DNA from: Pseudovibrio denitrificans JCM 12308
GTDB taxonomy: Bacteria; Pseudomonadota; Alphaproteobacteria; Rhizobiales; Stappiaceae
DNA length: 64,000 nt
NCBI RefSeq assembly: GCF_001310815.1
Contig: NZ_BAZK01000008.1
Span: 357,912-421,911 of the forward strand
Direction: 5' to 3'
This document shows, in pieces, positions 40,113-49,230 of this stretch (positions are counted from its first letter, which is position 1; the number at the start of each line of letters is the position of its first letter). The notes under the pieces were generated by a model. That model ran no database searches. It saw only the letters and a list, made by a program, of their open reading frames with translations, and was not told where the DNA came from. A program made the position numbers and the translations under genes.

Positions 40113-41316
40113 GGACGACCCCATACCTGTTTGATCAGTTGGAACACTTCCGTATTTGCCGCATCAACGGACTCCAGAGCACGATTGAGGGTATCGCGGG
40201 TCATATTTCCGCGCTCAACCTCGTAAAGGCTCTTCTTTTCCAGCCCTGCATTTGCGATTGCTGTGGTCTCCACGATGGAAGCCGCCAGCACATCCTCACC
40301 AAAAAGACCTCTCAGAAGTGCTGCAACGTTCACCTGCGGCACATCGTGCGGTGTGTGGCGTGTGAGCAGGTAGCGCACGAAATCGTGGCTCAGGCTGCCT
40401 CCAGCTCTTCAATCACCGCCAGCAGTTCTGAGGTCATGGAGAGGAACTGGTTCATGGATGACACGTCCAGCATGGCCGGATGCACCGTGATGACAATTCC
40501 GGTTGCTGCATAGAGCGCGCCAAGGGTGAGGTAACCCAGTTGTGGCGGCGCATCGATAAGCACAACATCATAATCATCTTCCACCTCCTTCAGGACGGTC
40601 GCCATGCGGCGGAAGAACATGCCATCGCCGCGCGAAAGCCCCTGAGCAATTGCCTGCGGGGTTTCGTGCTCATATTCCATCAGTTCCAGGTTACCGGGGA
40701 CAAGATCGAGTCCATCAAAGTAGGTTTTGCGGATAACATGGCTGAGTGGAACGCGCTCTTCATCGTCATAACGGATGGCGGCATAGAGCGTCTGGTTCTC
40801 GTCTACGTCGAACTCTGGCTGGTACCCGAACATAGCAGACAATGAGGCCTGCGGATCGAGATCAATCGCGAGCACGCGCAGGCCCTGAAGCGCCAAATAG
40901 TGCGCCAAATGGACGGTTGTGGTGGTCTTTGCAGAGCCGCCTTTGAAGTTTGCAACCGCCAGAACCTGCATCTTCTCACCATGACGGCGGCGCGGGTCCA
41001 GACGAAGCGCATCAGCAGGGCGTTTTTCTGCCAGATAACGACGTAATTCGTTGATCTGCGGAAGGGTATAAATGCGTCTGCCGTTTTCCAGCCTTTCGGG
41101 GATAACTGCTTCGCCATTGAGGGAAAGCTGACGCAAACTGGATTCGGCAACACCGAGCAGCCCCGCAACCTCGCGCGAAGAGAACGTCTTCAGCTTCTTT
41201 TGAGCCTCAGGCGGATACATCTTCTCCCTTAAGGATTGCAGTTGCCGTGACAACAAGTCAGAATGGCGTGCAATCTTCTCAGCAGAAGTCTCATCATGTT
41301 CAGCAGCGAGCAGCAT
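40109..41316 (-). pseudogene. repA: RepA, ParA-type partition ATPase, frameshifted
   Basis: Restored length is 402 residues, standard for RepA of repABC. The N-terminal MerR-like HTH region (FSSREVAGLLGVAESSLRQL) and deviant Walker A (FKGGSAKTTTT) are followed by LAIDLDPQASLS and VLIDAPPQLGYLT. The last 100 residues (HDFVRYLLTRHTPHD onward) continue in another frame. The break is near 40405, where GAAGAGCTGG would be GAAGAGGCTGG. RepA with RepB represses the operon and drives segregation. AGAGG precedes the ATG. Confidence 0.9.
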
Positions 41317-41831
41317 ATTGCCTCTTACCCTTTATGACGGTTTTGAAGTGCAGAGCGATAATAATCCGTCACAGCGCATCCTTCTCCGATTCAAAGGACG
41401 CGTCAATCTCTTTATAGTTAACGCCCATTAACCAATATTAAGAGTCTGTTAACGAACTTTTGGCGGTGGCTTTCTGATTGCAACGCGAAATTACTACATA
41501 TTGCGTAAGACCCGGCTTTTGCAGCAACATTTCCATAATGCAGCAAAACAATCTTATTAAGAAACGTCATTTTCGCCAAGCCAACAAAAGAACTTAAACA
41601 TGACGGTTTTTGTGCAAAAATCGACGAAATACCGATTTGACAGAAGCAAGCAACGTCACCTGACCCGTTCCAAACGTGAATCAGTCATAGATTCGCACTG
41701 AGTCGCAACCCTTCCTAACACACGCAAAAACCTAAACCATTAGAGCTTTCCCAAGTTCCGCAAGGCTTTGGCGAGAACCTGTCTTGTACAGTCCCGCCGA
41801 ACCGGTTTTGTCACTCTGTCCTGGCTACTAG
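41317..41831. other. repABC upstream regulatory region
   Basis: About 515 bases without a gene, divergent between repA and the ATP-grasp gene. It should contain the autoregulated repABC promoter. A 16-base near-palindrome GTTAACGCCCATTAAC (41417-41432) has the GTT...AAC ends of repABC partition sites but not the central GC. Another GTTAAC lies at 41448-41453. I cannot call a parS site with confidence. Confidence 0.35.
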
Positions 41832-43190
41832 TTGATCTTTGGGGGGCCTGTGGTTTTCGCTGTCAAACTCCATCTCTTCCGCGTGTCCAACTCAAACAAT
41901 GAAGTGGTGTTTTCTAAAGGCGCTCTTCAAAAACTCGGTGCCACTCCCGGCGAGCATCTTTCCTTTAAGATCGGCGCCTGCCACCGCTTTTCCGCAAAAG
42001 CCGCTGTCTCCACTGACCGCCGGGCAGCACTGGGGCTGCCATCAGATGTGTTTGACGAACTTGGACTTGCCCTCATTGAGGGCTTGCATGTGAAGCGGGA
42101 AGGGGACACCATCCATATTGGCCCGACCATCGGTATCATGGGGGCCGGAAAGTTTGATCCGGAGCGCCGTCACCAGCAAGACATGCTCAAATACGCCCAG
42201 ACACAGGGCTACATCGCCTTTCTGTTTTCGCCCGAAGACTACAACTGGGCTAACAACACGATTACCGGCGAGACCATGCCCGGCCATCGTCAGCCCGGAT
42301 TGCCTCTGCCGACCGCCATCTACAATCGCATCCATACCCGCGATGAAGAACACAAGCTGCGTGTTGAGGCCATCAAGAACCGGATGCGGGCGCTTGGCTC
42401 TCACATCTACAACCCTGGCTTTTTTGATAAGTGGGAGGTGCATGAGCATCTGATGCATGGCCAGAAGCTGCGCAAGTATTTGCCGGAAACCCACCGCGCG
42501 CCCACACCAGCACTGCTCAAAAAGATCCTTGGTCGTCATCACTCCGCTTATCTGAAACCAGTCGATGGACGCGGTGGCAAGATGTTGATGCGACTGACCA
42601 AACGAGAAAAAGGCTACCGCCTTCAATGGCTGACGGACCTGTCCTGTCCTCATGCAGACTTCGTCCAGCTGGAAGATGCATTTGAGTTCGCCTTCTGCCA
42701 CACTTCTCTGGATCAGTATTTGGTTCAGCAAAGCCTCGACTTTTCGTCATTTGATGGACGCTCCGTAGATTGCCGCGTGCAGATGCACAAGGACATCAGC
42801 GGCACATGGCGCTGTTTGATGATCGGCCCGCGGGTCTGTGCGCACGGCTGCATTTCCTCTCACTTCAGTCAAGGGGCTGATATTGTTGGTACCGACGACT
42901 ACTTCATCAACGCCTTTGGCAAGAAGGCGGGGGCAGTAAAGGCAGCCGTCGAGGAATGCGGCTTTGCGATTGCCCACCGGATGGACGAGTACCACACATC
43001 TCCCATTGGTGAATTGGGACTGGATGTTGGCATCGACAAATCCGGCCACCCGAAGCTTCTGGAAATCAACGCCAAACCGGGCCGCATGATCTTCCTGGAT
43101 CCACGCCATGCAGAAGCGCGTGTCACAACACTCGAAGCCAGCATTGATTACGGTGCTTTCCTTTCCGGTTTTGGAGAAGATCCTGAATGA
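41832..43190 (+). CDS. YheC/YheD-type ATP-grasp protein
   Basis: About 446-452 residues, resembling the YheC/YheD ATP-grasp family best known from Bacillus spore coats. The N-terminal part is beta-rich (FRVSNSNNEVVFSKGAL) and leads into IGPTIGIMGAG. The ATP-grasp core has YLKPVDGRGGKMLMRL, VQQSLDF, DCRVQMHKDISGTWRC and the metal-binding HPKLLEINAKPGRM. The start is unclear: TTG at 41832, or GTG at 41850 just behind GGGGGG. It opens a run with a small ORF, an SDR-like gene and a GNAT. ATP-grasp enzymes join a carboxylate to an amine or thiol; the substrates here are unknown. Confidence 0.82.
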   Translation: MIFGGPVVFAVKLHLFRVSNSNNEVVFSKGALQKLGATPGEHLSFKIGACHRFSAKAAVSTDRRAALGLPSDVFDELGLALIEGLHVKREGDTIHIGPTIGIMGAGKFDPERRHQQDMLKYAQTQGYIAFLFSPEDYNWANNTITGETMPGHRQPGLPLPTAIYNRIHTRDEEHKLRVEAIKNRMRALGSHIYNPGFFDKWEVHEHLMHGQKLRKYLPETHRAPTPALLKKILGRHHSAYLKPVDGRGGKMLMRLTKREKGYRLQWLTDLSCPHADFVQLEDAFEFAFCHTSLDQYLVQQSLDFSSFDGRSVDCRVQMHKDISGTWRCLMIGPRVCAHGCISSHFSQGADIVGTDDYFINAFGKKAGAVKAAVEECGFAIAHRMDEYHTSPIGELGLDVGIDKSGHPKLLEINAKPGRMIFLDPRHAEARVTTLEASIDYGAFLSGFGEDPE

Positions 43191-43371
43191 GCCTTGGCGA
43201 AACATATAGATGTCGGGAAGCTCTTAGCGCTCCGGTTACTTTGTTTGCTGTTTGGCCTGTCGGCTGCGCCTCTGTTGAGCAAAAACATACGGCATCCGGT
43301 CTAGAACAACTCTTTGAGCACCAACGCGAGCAAGATCACTCAAGAGATTTCAGTCGCATCTGGAGGTCACC

Positions 43372-44148
43372 GTGGCGCGGAAATTGAATGAATCCTCAGC
43401 AGTCATTGTCGGAGGCACTTCTGGTATCGGTTTTGCCGCAGCCAAATCTCTTCTCAGATCAGGTCTTCAAAAGCTCACCATCTGCGCCCGTGATGTCACC
43501 AAGGGGCGCAACGCCCTGAGCAAGTTGGCTGCCGAGTTTCCCGGCGCTTACCTGCATTTCGTCCAGTGTGATGCGTCCGATCCCGCGCGCACCGAAACCG
43601 CGATCACCCATGCAGAATTGGCCATGGGGCGAATCGATGTGCTGGTCAGCACCGGTGGTGGAGGCATCATCCCCAAGCCATTGCAGGAAGTGAAAGTGCA
43701 TGAGTTGATGCCCACAATCACCTCCTTGATGAACAGTATCCTGCACCCAATCCACGCCGTTTATCCAGTTATGGCAAAACAGCGCTGCGGAGCAATCATT
43801 TGTTTAACCTCGGATGTTTCCATAATCCCGACCTACGGTAGCACCATTGTGGGGGCAGGTATGGCCGGCATTTCCATGTTCTGCCGTTCCCTAGCGGTAG
43901 AAGCCAAACAGCATTGTATCCGGGTCAATTGTGTCAGCCCCAGTGTTGTACGTGGAACCCCTCTTTATGATAAGCTTGAAAGAGATCCTTTTGCTGCCAC
44001 CCTCATTTCAAAAGTCGAGCAAAATGCCCATTTAGGCGTGATCATGCCCGACGAAGTAGCCGAAGCGATCTGTTTTCTCGCCGGTCCGGGCTCCGCTAAA
44101 ATAACAGGACAAGTCATTAGCGTTTCCGGAGGAGGCACACCGATTTAA
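43372..44148 (+). CDS. SDR-fold protein lacking the usual catalytic Tyr/Lys
   Basis: A 258-residue short-chain dehydrogenase-like protein with an intact cofactor motif (GGTSGIGFAAAKSLL), a D at the end of the acidic loop (CDASD) and a normal C-terminus (AGPGSAKITGQVISVSGGG). Aligning the RSLAVE helix with ordinary SDRs puts Val and Met where the catalytic Tyr and Lys of YxxxK should be, so classic oxidoreductase chemistry is doubtful. GTG start behind TGGAGG. It lies between the ATP-grasp and GNAT genes and is probably cotranscribed. Confidence 0.85.
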   Translation: MARKLNESSAVIVGGTSGIGFAAAKSLLRSGLQKLTICARDVTKGRNALSKLAAEFPGAYLHFVQCDASDPARTETAITHAELAMGRIDVLVSTGGGGIIPKPLQEVKVHELMPTITSLMNSILHPIHAVYPVMAKQRCGAIICLTSDVSIIPTYGSTIVGAGMAGISMFCRSLAVEAKQHCIRVNCVSPSVVRGTPLYDKLERDPFAATLISKVEQNAHLGVIMPDEVAEAICFLAGPGSAKITGQVISVSGGGTPI

Positions 44149-44168
44149 TTTTATAGGTCACCGGTCCA

Positions 44169-44645
44169 ATGGACAGTTTAGAGCGTACTTTTACCCTTTC
44201 TGAAATGAGCAAGACTCCCGCTTTCATTCCAACCATCGCCCATCGCATCTGGCAGGCGTGGTGGCGGGATAAGGGCGTTTTACAAAGCGAAATTGAAACC
44301 AAACTCCGCGCAGCTCTTTGTCCTGAAGCTGTGCCCACCGCCTATGTTGCCCATCGCGGCGACACTTATCTGGGCAGTGCACTCCTGATCGAAAGCGATT
44401 TTGCCGCGCGCCCACATCTCACGCCATGGGTGGCTGCCGTCTGGACCGAAGAAGTTCACCGCCGTGAAGGCATTGGTACTGCTCTGGTCAAACGCATGGC
44501 ACAATTGGCGTTCGAGAGCGGGTTCTCACGGGCCTATCTGTGCGCGTCGGACGACAACACACCCTTTTATGAAAAGATGGGATGGAAGGTGCTGGAGTAC
44601 CACGTCAAGCAATTGAACGTGCTGGCGCTAGACAAGCCTAACTGA
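44169..44645 (+). CDS. GNAT-family acetyltransferase
   Basis: A 158-residue GNAT with the acetyl-CoA-binding segment AAVWTEEVHRREGIGTALVKRMAQLA (R-x-x-G-I-G) and the C-terminal NTPFYEKMGWKVLEYHVKQLNVL. It starts 20 bases after the SDR-like gene and ends inside the convergent AraC gene, overlapping it by 8 bases. Together with the ATP-grasp gene it could act on a common small product, but no substrate is visible. Confidence 0.85.
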   Translation: MDSLERTFTLSEMSKTPAFIPTIAHRIWQAWWRDKGVLQSEIETKLRAALCPEAVPTAYVAHRGDTYLGSALLIESDFAARPHLTPWVAAVWTEEVHRREGIGTALVKRMAQLAFESGFSRAYLCASDDNTPFYEKMGWKVLEYHVKQLNVLALDKPN

Positions 44646-45420
44646 TCATCAGCTGGCTGGGTGTTACCCCAAGACGTTTCTTGAAAGTAGAGCTCATATG
44701 CGCGTGGGAGGAAAACCCGCAGGCATAAGCCACATCGCTGAGGTTTTTCTGCGACTTGGCCAGAAGCCTGCGCGCCCGCGCCACGCGCCGCTCCACCACA
44801 TAGTCATGGGGCGTTTTACCTGTGGCCGCTTTGAAGGCGCGATTGAAGAAGCCAGATGAAAGTTCAACGCACCCTGCCAGATCCGAAATGGAAATCTGCT
44901 CAGAAAGCTGGGCTTCAACCAGCTCTTCAACGCGTTTGAGACGCGCTTCTGTCATGGATGCCGAAGCAGGAGGCTCATACAACGAGCCAGCTTGCACCTG
45001 ATCCACCACATCCAGCAGAGCTAAGAGCTGCGCTTCCAGCTCCAGCGCGTCAGAGAGCTCCCCCACCAGCAAGGCCTTGCGCAGCTCATAAGCTGCCACA
45101 ATCGCTTCTTTTGAGATGGCATGGTTGAACCGTAACGCATTTTCATCCGTGCGCAGATACTCTTCAGGAACCGTAAAGGTCAGATACTCGCCACCCCGTT
45201 CGCTTTCCGAGGTCACCGCACAGCCCTCTGGCACGAAAGCGAGGCTGTTGGGGCGGGTCCAGAAATCAACCCGGCGATCGCTGTTAAACGAATGAACCCC
45301 ACGCTGACTTTCAAACGCAAACCCAACAGAGGCCTGAGGGGCTGTATAAGACACAGCATAGGCACTGCTCGGCAACAGCTGCACCTTCCACTTGCTGATA
45401 ATGTCCCGCCTTAAATTCAT
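44638..45420 (-). CDS. AraC-family transcriptional regulator
   Basis: A 260-residue regulator. The N-terminal cupin-like effector domain is followed by the two-HTH AraC module (about 160-258): QISISDLAGCVELSSGFFNRAFKAATGKTPHDYVVERRVARARRLLAKS in segments, then LSDVAYACGFSSHAHMSSTFKKRLGVTPSQ. Convergent with the GNAT gene. Target genes and inducer are not evident. Confidence 0.92.
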   Translation of the reverse strand: MNLRRDIISKWKVQLLPSSAYAVSYTAPQASVGFAFESQRGVHSFNSDRRVDFWTRPNSLAFVPEGCAVTSESERGGEYLTFTVPEEYLRTDENALRFNHAISKEAIVAAYELRKALLVGELSDALELEAQLLALLDVVDQVQAGSLYEPPASASMTEARLKRVEELVEAQLSEQISISDLAGCVELSSGFFNRAFKAATGKTPHDYVVERRVARARRLLAKSQKNLSDVAYACGFSSHAHMSSTFKKRLGVTPSQLMIS

Positions 45421-45567
45421 AGTCTCATGTATTTCAACAAGTTCCCACCGCCTGCCTCACACACAGACGCCCTTATCTATAAGCTGAACTGCGGAAGTAT
45501 GACAAGGAGACATCCGTAGAAGGGTGTTTTCATATAGCGCCCAATCATCGTTCTGCTCTTTCAATGG

Positions 45568-45595
45568 AAAACCCCGCTAGATACAACGGGGTTTT
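45568..45595 (-). terminator. rho-independent terminator
   Basis: AAAACCCCG and CGGGGTTTT form a perfect 9-bp stem with a 10-base loop. A T-run lies on each strand. It is 52 bases past the stop of the minus-strand gene at 45647. Confidence 0.8.
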
Positions 45596-45646
45596 CGATC
45601 ATGTAGCTAACTAGTCTCATCGTTTAAACAACGACTTGCCAGTTCA

Positions 45647-46363
45647 TCAACTCGCCTTGGCAAAGTCTAAGTTGCTCGGTTTTAGCAACTCAGGTTTTGG
45701 TCTCTCAGTCACTTCAATATCATTTCCGACATCAATGAGTTCAAAGTTACGAGCCCAAACTTGGCCTGTTCCCCGTAGGTAAAATCCGAAGCTGATGGTT
45801 TCTGCAGTATCAGGGACGTTTAGGACGATTTGGCGTTCGATCCACTCTTGAGTTCCAGAAAGCGTACCTTCCTGACTTCTCATCTCCATATTATCGAAGC
45901 TCAGTACCGAGCCCTTCAAGCTATCAACTCGCATCCATAGCGTTGCTGCCCCATCAACCTTGATGGTTCTTAGCTCCGCTCTCAACCTAACCCGCTTACC
46001 AAGATAGTTTTGGGCCTGAAAGTTCTGCATCAATGTGCCAAAACTGTTCTTCTTATCTTCATAGGCTGAATCATCTGGCGAGTACTTAGAACGAATAAGA
46101 GCAGCACCGGCTTGGCCGGCTTTCTCAACCCCCATTTCGTAAGCATCACTTTTGGAACCAGAAATAATCCAGCCTTCGGGCAGTTTGAGCGTTTTAGCTT
46201 GAAGTTTTTGCTCTATTTCAGACGCCAGCGTATTCCAGTCAGCCAACCCAAACTGCTGGGCAACCAGTTCCAAACATTTACTATGAGTGAAATGAACGTT
46301 TTGCTCGTTTAATGCTTGACGTAAAGATTTAGCCATCACTTTGGCATCAAGGTAGGTTCGCAT
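45647..46363 (-). CDS. two-domain protein: glyoxalase-associated N-domain plus beta-sandwich
   Basis: A 238-residue protein. The first 50 residues (YLDAKVMAKSLRQALNEQN, HSKCLELVAQQFGLADWNTLA) are the small helical domain usually found attached to glyoxalase-like proteins in alphaproteobacteria. Residues about 60-215 look like an all-beta, carbohydrate-binding-like sandwich: LGKRVRLRAELRTIKV, ATLWMRVD, SGTQEWIERQIVLNVP, ISFGFYLRGTGQVWARNFEL. I do not recognise this combination as a named family. No signal peptide, so it acts in the cytosol. Function unknown. Confidence 0.72.
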   Translation of the reverse strand: MRTYLDAKVMAKSLRQALNEQNVHFTHSKCLELVAQQFGLADWNTLASEIEQKLQAKTLKLPEGWIISGSKSDAYEMGVEKAGQAGAALIRSKYSPDDSAYEDKKNSFGTLMQNFQAQNYLGKRVRLRAELRTIKVDGAATLWMRVDSLKGSVLSFDNMEMRSQEGTLSGTQEWIERQIVLNVPDTAETISFGFYLRGTGQVWARNFELIDVGNDIEVTERPKPELLKPSNLDFAKAS

Positions 46364-46624
46364 AGCCTGATCCTCTTATCGGACGACAACTGAGTCAGTG
46401 CTCGCATTGCTGACAGGTTCGTCCAACGAAGTTCAGACGCACTATCAAAGAGCACATTCACCAAACCCAAAGGCGCGAGCGGCAGGTTGTACTTACCTTC
46501 TATTGAAAGGCTTACGTTTAGAATGGGCTTTGACAAGATATTTAGGTCAGTATTTTGAAAGCCATCGGATTTGGCTGGCTCTATCATCGCGGCAAAGCAT
46601 TTTGGTTTGTCATGAGGATTTTGA

Positions 46625-47616
46625 ATGCCGTTGTTTTCTTTGCAAGATCTGGAAGCTGCTCACACCACAGTTCGTCAGTTTGTTCCTGAAACACCTGTTT
46701 ACGCCTGGCCTTTGCTTAAGGAGCGGACCGGCGTTGATATATATGTGAAGCATGAGAACCATACACCAACCGGCTCGTTCAAAGCCCGTGGTGGGTTCAC
46801 CTATGTTGATGCGCTGATGAAGTCTGGCGAAAAGCCGAATGGACTGGTCACCGCCACCCGCGGCAATCATGGTCAATCGGTTGCGCTTGGAGCCACCCGC
46901 AATGGCATTCCATCTTACATTGTCGTGCCTGAAGGCAACTCGCAGGAAAAGAATGCAGCCATGCGTGCCTTCGGGGCCAACGTGATCATCGCAGGCAAGG
47001 ATTTTGACGAGAGCCGCGTGGTTGCTCAGCAGCTGCAGGATGAACATGGCTATCACATGGTGCCGCCCTTCCACGAGAACCTGGTCAAAGGCGTTTCCAC
47101 TTATGCGTTGGAGCTCTATCGCGCTATCGCGGATCTGGATGTGGTTTATGTGCCCATCGGCATGGGCTCCGGCATTTGCAGCCTGATCACTGTGCGCGAT
47201 TTGCTGGGACTGAAAACGAAGATCATCGGCGTAACGGCCCAAAACGCCAATGCCTTTGCCCTGTCCTTTGCTGCCGGAAAAGCAGTGCAGACAGAAACAG
47301 CCAACACCTTTGCCGATGGCATGGCCTGCCGTGATCCGCAAGCGCAGCCGCTGGAGATTATCCTGAAAGGGGCAGAGGATGTGGTCAGCGTCAGCGAGAC
47401 CCAGATCGCAGAAGCATGATGGCCTATTACAAGGACACTCATAACCTCGCCGAAGGGGCCGGCGCAGCACCACTGGCAGCCCTGATGGCCAACCGCACCA
47501 ACCTGCAAGGCAAACGCGTCGCCACCATCCTCACCGGCGGCAACATCGACCTCACCACCTTCCTGAATGTGATGAACACCCACACGCAGCAAACCAGCGA
47601 ACTGGCATCCGCCTGA
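46625..47616 (+). pseudogene. threonine dehydratase-like PLP enzyme, frameshifted
   Basis: Restored length is 330 residues, typical of catabolic threonine/serine dehydratases without a regulatory domain. The PLP lysine is in TPTGSFKARGG (near residue 53), ATRGNHGQSVA follows, and a GMGSGICS phosphate-binding loop is present. The frame breaks near 47415 (GAAGCATGATGG; GAAGCCATGATGG restores I-A-E-A-M-M-A-Y-Y). The last 66 residues (HNLAEGAGAAPLAAL, TILTGGNIDLTTF) then continue normally. GAGGA precedes the ATG. Converts Thr or Ser to a keto acid and ammonia. Confidence 0.85.
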
Positions 47617-47660
47617 TGAGACAAAGAGGAGAGGGGACATCCCTCTCCGACTGCACGTGC

Positions 47661-48473
47661 CTACAGCCCCAGCTGCTCCTTCAGGCCGTTTATGAAGGTG
47701 GCATCGTCGAGGGCTTTGCGGTTGTCTAGGAACTGGACGGCATCGGGGCCGGCGCGGTAGCGCAGGGTGTCGGTGCCATCGGTGACGGCGGTGTAAATGA
47801 CTTCTGCGACCACGATCGGGTCAGAGGATGGCATGTCGCCGCTCATTGCACCGAAAAAGGCCTGCACTACGCCCTGGTATTCCGTCAGGCTTTCATCATT
47901 GGTGAAGTCGAAGGAACGGCCTGCGAAGTCGGTCCGGATCATGCCCGGCTCAACAATCTTCATTTTGATGCCAGCTGCTTCCAGCTCGTAGTGCAACGCT
48001 TCAGAAATGCCTTCAACCGCAAATTTGGTGCCGTGGTAGAGCGCGCCAAGTGGGAAGGTCATCTGACCGCCGATGGACGAGATATTGACGATGGTGCCGG
48101 ACTTATTGGCGCGCAGGTGTGGCAGGACGCCTTTGGTCACGGCAATCAGACCAATCACGTTGGTTTCAAACTGGCGGCGGATCTTGTCCATGGAAAACGC
48201 TTCCAGCGGACCATATGCACCGTATCCTGCGTTGTTGAGCAGTACGTCAATCTTGCCAAAGCGCGCAATGCCCTCTGAAATAGCAGCTTCAATAGACGCC
48301 TCATCAGTCACATCCAGGCGGGTGACGAGAGTGTTGTTGAGTTTGGTCAACTCTTCTTCGTTTTCCGGCTGACGCATGGTGGCAATGACGTTCCAGCCTT
48401 TGTCGTGGAAGTACTTTGCCGTGGATTTGCCGATACCGGAAGATGCGCCAGTGATAAGGATTGTGTTGGACAT
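47661..48473 (-). CDS. short-chain dehydrogenase/reductase
   Basis: A 270-residue classical SDR with TGASSGIGKSTA cofactor motif, NNAGYGAYGP, the serine in ISSIGG, and an intact YHGTK catalytic pair. AGGAG lies at ideal spacing before the ATG at 48473. The C-terminal extension (RYRAGPDAVQFLDNRKAL) is that of the common retinol-dehydrogenase-like bacterial group. Substrate unknown. Convergent with the threonine dehydratase-like gene. Confidence 0.92.
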   Translation of the reverse strand: MSNTILITGASSGIGKSTAKYFHDKGWNVIATMRQPENEEELTKLNNTLVTRLDVTDEASIEAAISEGIARFGKIDVLLNNAGYGAYGPLEAFSMDKIRRQFETNVIGLIAVTKGVLPHLRANKSGTIVNISSIGGQMTFPLGALYHGTKFAVEGISEALHYELEAAGIKMKIVEPGMIRTDFAGRSFDFTNDESLTEYQGVVQAFFGAMSGDMPSSDPIVVAEVIYTAVTDGTDTLRYRAGPDAVQFLDNRKALDDATFINGLKEQLGL

Positions 48474-48611
48474 GAGAAACTCCTGAAACCCTGTGTGAAG
48501 TCTCTTTGCCTAAGACTTCACTTGTTGTTCTTTATCTCTTTCAAATTAGGGACCGGCCAGGCGTTACACAAAGCCATATCGCGCCAAATGACTCGCAAAT
48601 GGCGCCAAATA

Positions 48612-49154
48612 TCAATCTATCTCGCTATTCTTCTGACGGTCACGATGGCGGGCCACATTGTAACGGGTGCCACAACGTTTGGAGCAAAACCGCTGGCGAC
48701 CTGACTTGGTGATGTCGTGAAACACCTCCTCACAGGGCGCTGCCTGACATACCCTGGTCCGTTCCGGCGCGCCGGAAAGCAGAGCGAAGAATCCAAGCGC
48801 ACTCCATGCCGTTAAACGCTGCTGAAGTGGCACCTCACTTGCAAACTCAACTGCCGGATTTCCTCGATGGTCGATTCCAATTGTCCACGAAGCTTGAAGG
48901 GCATGTTCCAGAGACTGCCAGATTTCAACTTTATCCGGCGCGTCAGATGCTACAGCTAGAAATGCAGCGCGGAGCAGATCCCGATGAGGGATCATGGCCT
49001 CTCCTAACAAAACAAACTCAGCTTCATTTTTCACGTATGCCTTGAAGAAATGAGCAGCGGAATCTGCCTGTGCCAACACATCCACTGGCTTGCCCATTGG
49101 GTCCCATGTATTTGCAAGATCAATCGCAAATGCGCTCGCGTCATCGAGTGACAT
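48612..49154 (-). CDS. CGNR zinc-finger regulator (ABATE domain)
   Basis: About 180 residues. The N-terminal ABATE-like ligand-binding domain begins FAIDLANTWDP. A C-terminal zinc finger follows: RVCQAAPCEEVFHD, then FCSKRCGTRYNVARHRDR, which gives the C-x(5)-C and C-x(3)-C metal ligands and the CG-x-R signature (CGTR instead of CGNR). I start at the ATG at 49154, though a GTG at 49175 is open. It is divergent from an MFS exporter 76 bases away, the usual arrangement for a local regulator and its efflux target. Confidence 0.85.
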   Translation of the reverse strand: MSLDDASAFAIDLANTWDPMGKPVDVLAQADSAAHFFKAYVKNEAEFVLLGEAMIPHRDLLRAAFLAVASDAPDKVEIWQSLEHALQASWTIGIDHRGNPAVEFASEVPLQQRLTAWSALGFFALLSGAPERTRVCQAAPCEEVFHDITKSGRQRFCSKRCGTRYNVARHRDRQKNSEID

Positions 49155-49230
49155 CAATGTAAGTGGTATTTTCACTTTACAACATTACCTAATCATGAGT
49201 AAGTCTTATTATACAGAAAGAGGCTTACAT

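Noticed and set aside
41417..41432. parS partition site upstream of repA
   Set aside because: GTTAACGCCCATTAAC has the right ends but lacks the central GC of the repABC consensus and has no second copy, so I do not call it.
43187..43387. 66-codon ORF between the ATP-grasp and SDR-like genes as a firm gene
   Set aside because: The overlap geometry is suggestive, but there is no family similarity or convincing ribosome site, so it is kept only as a hypothesis in the findings.
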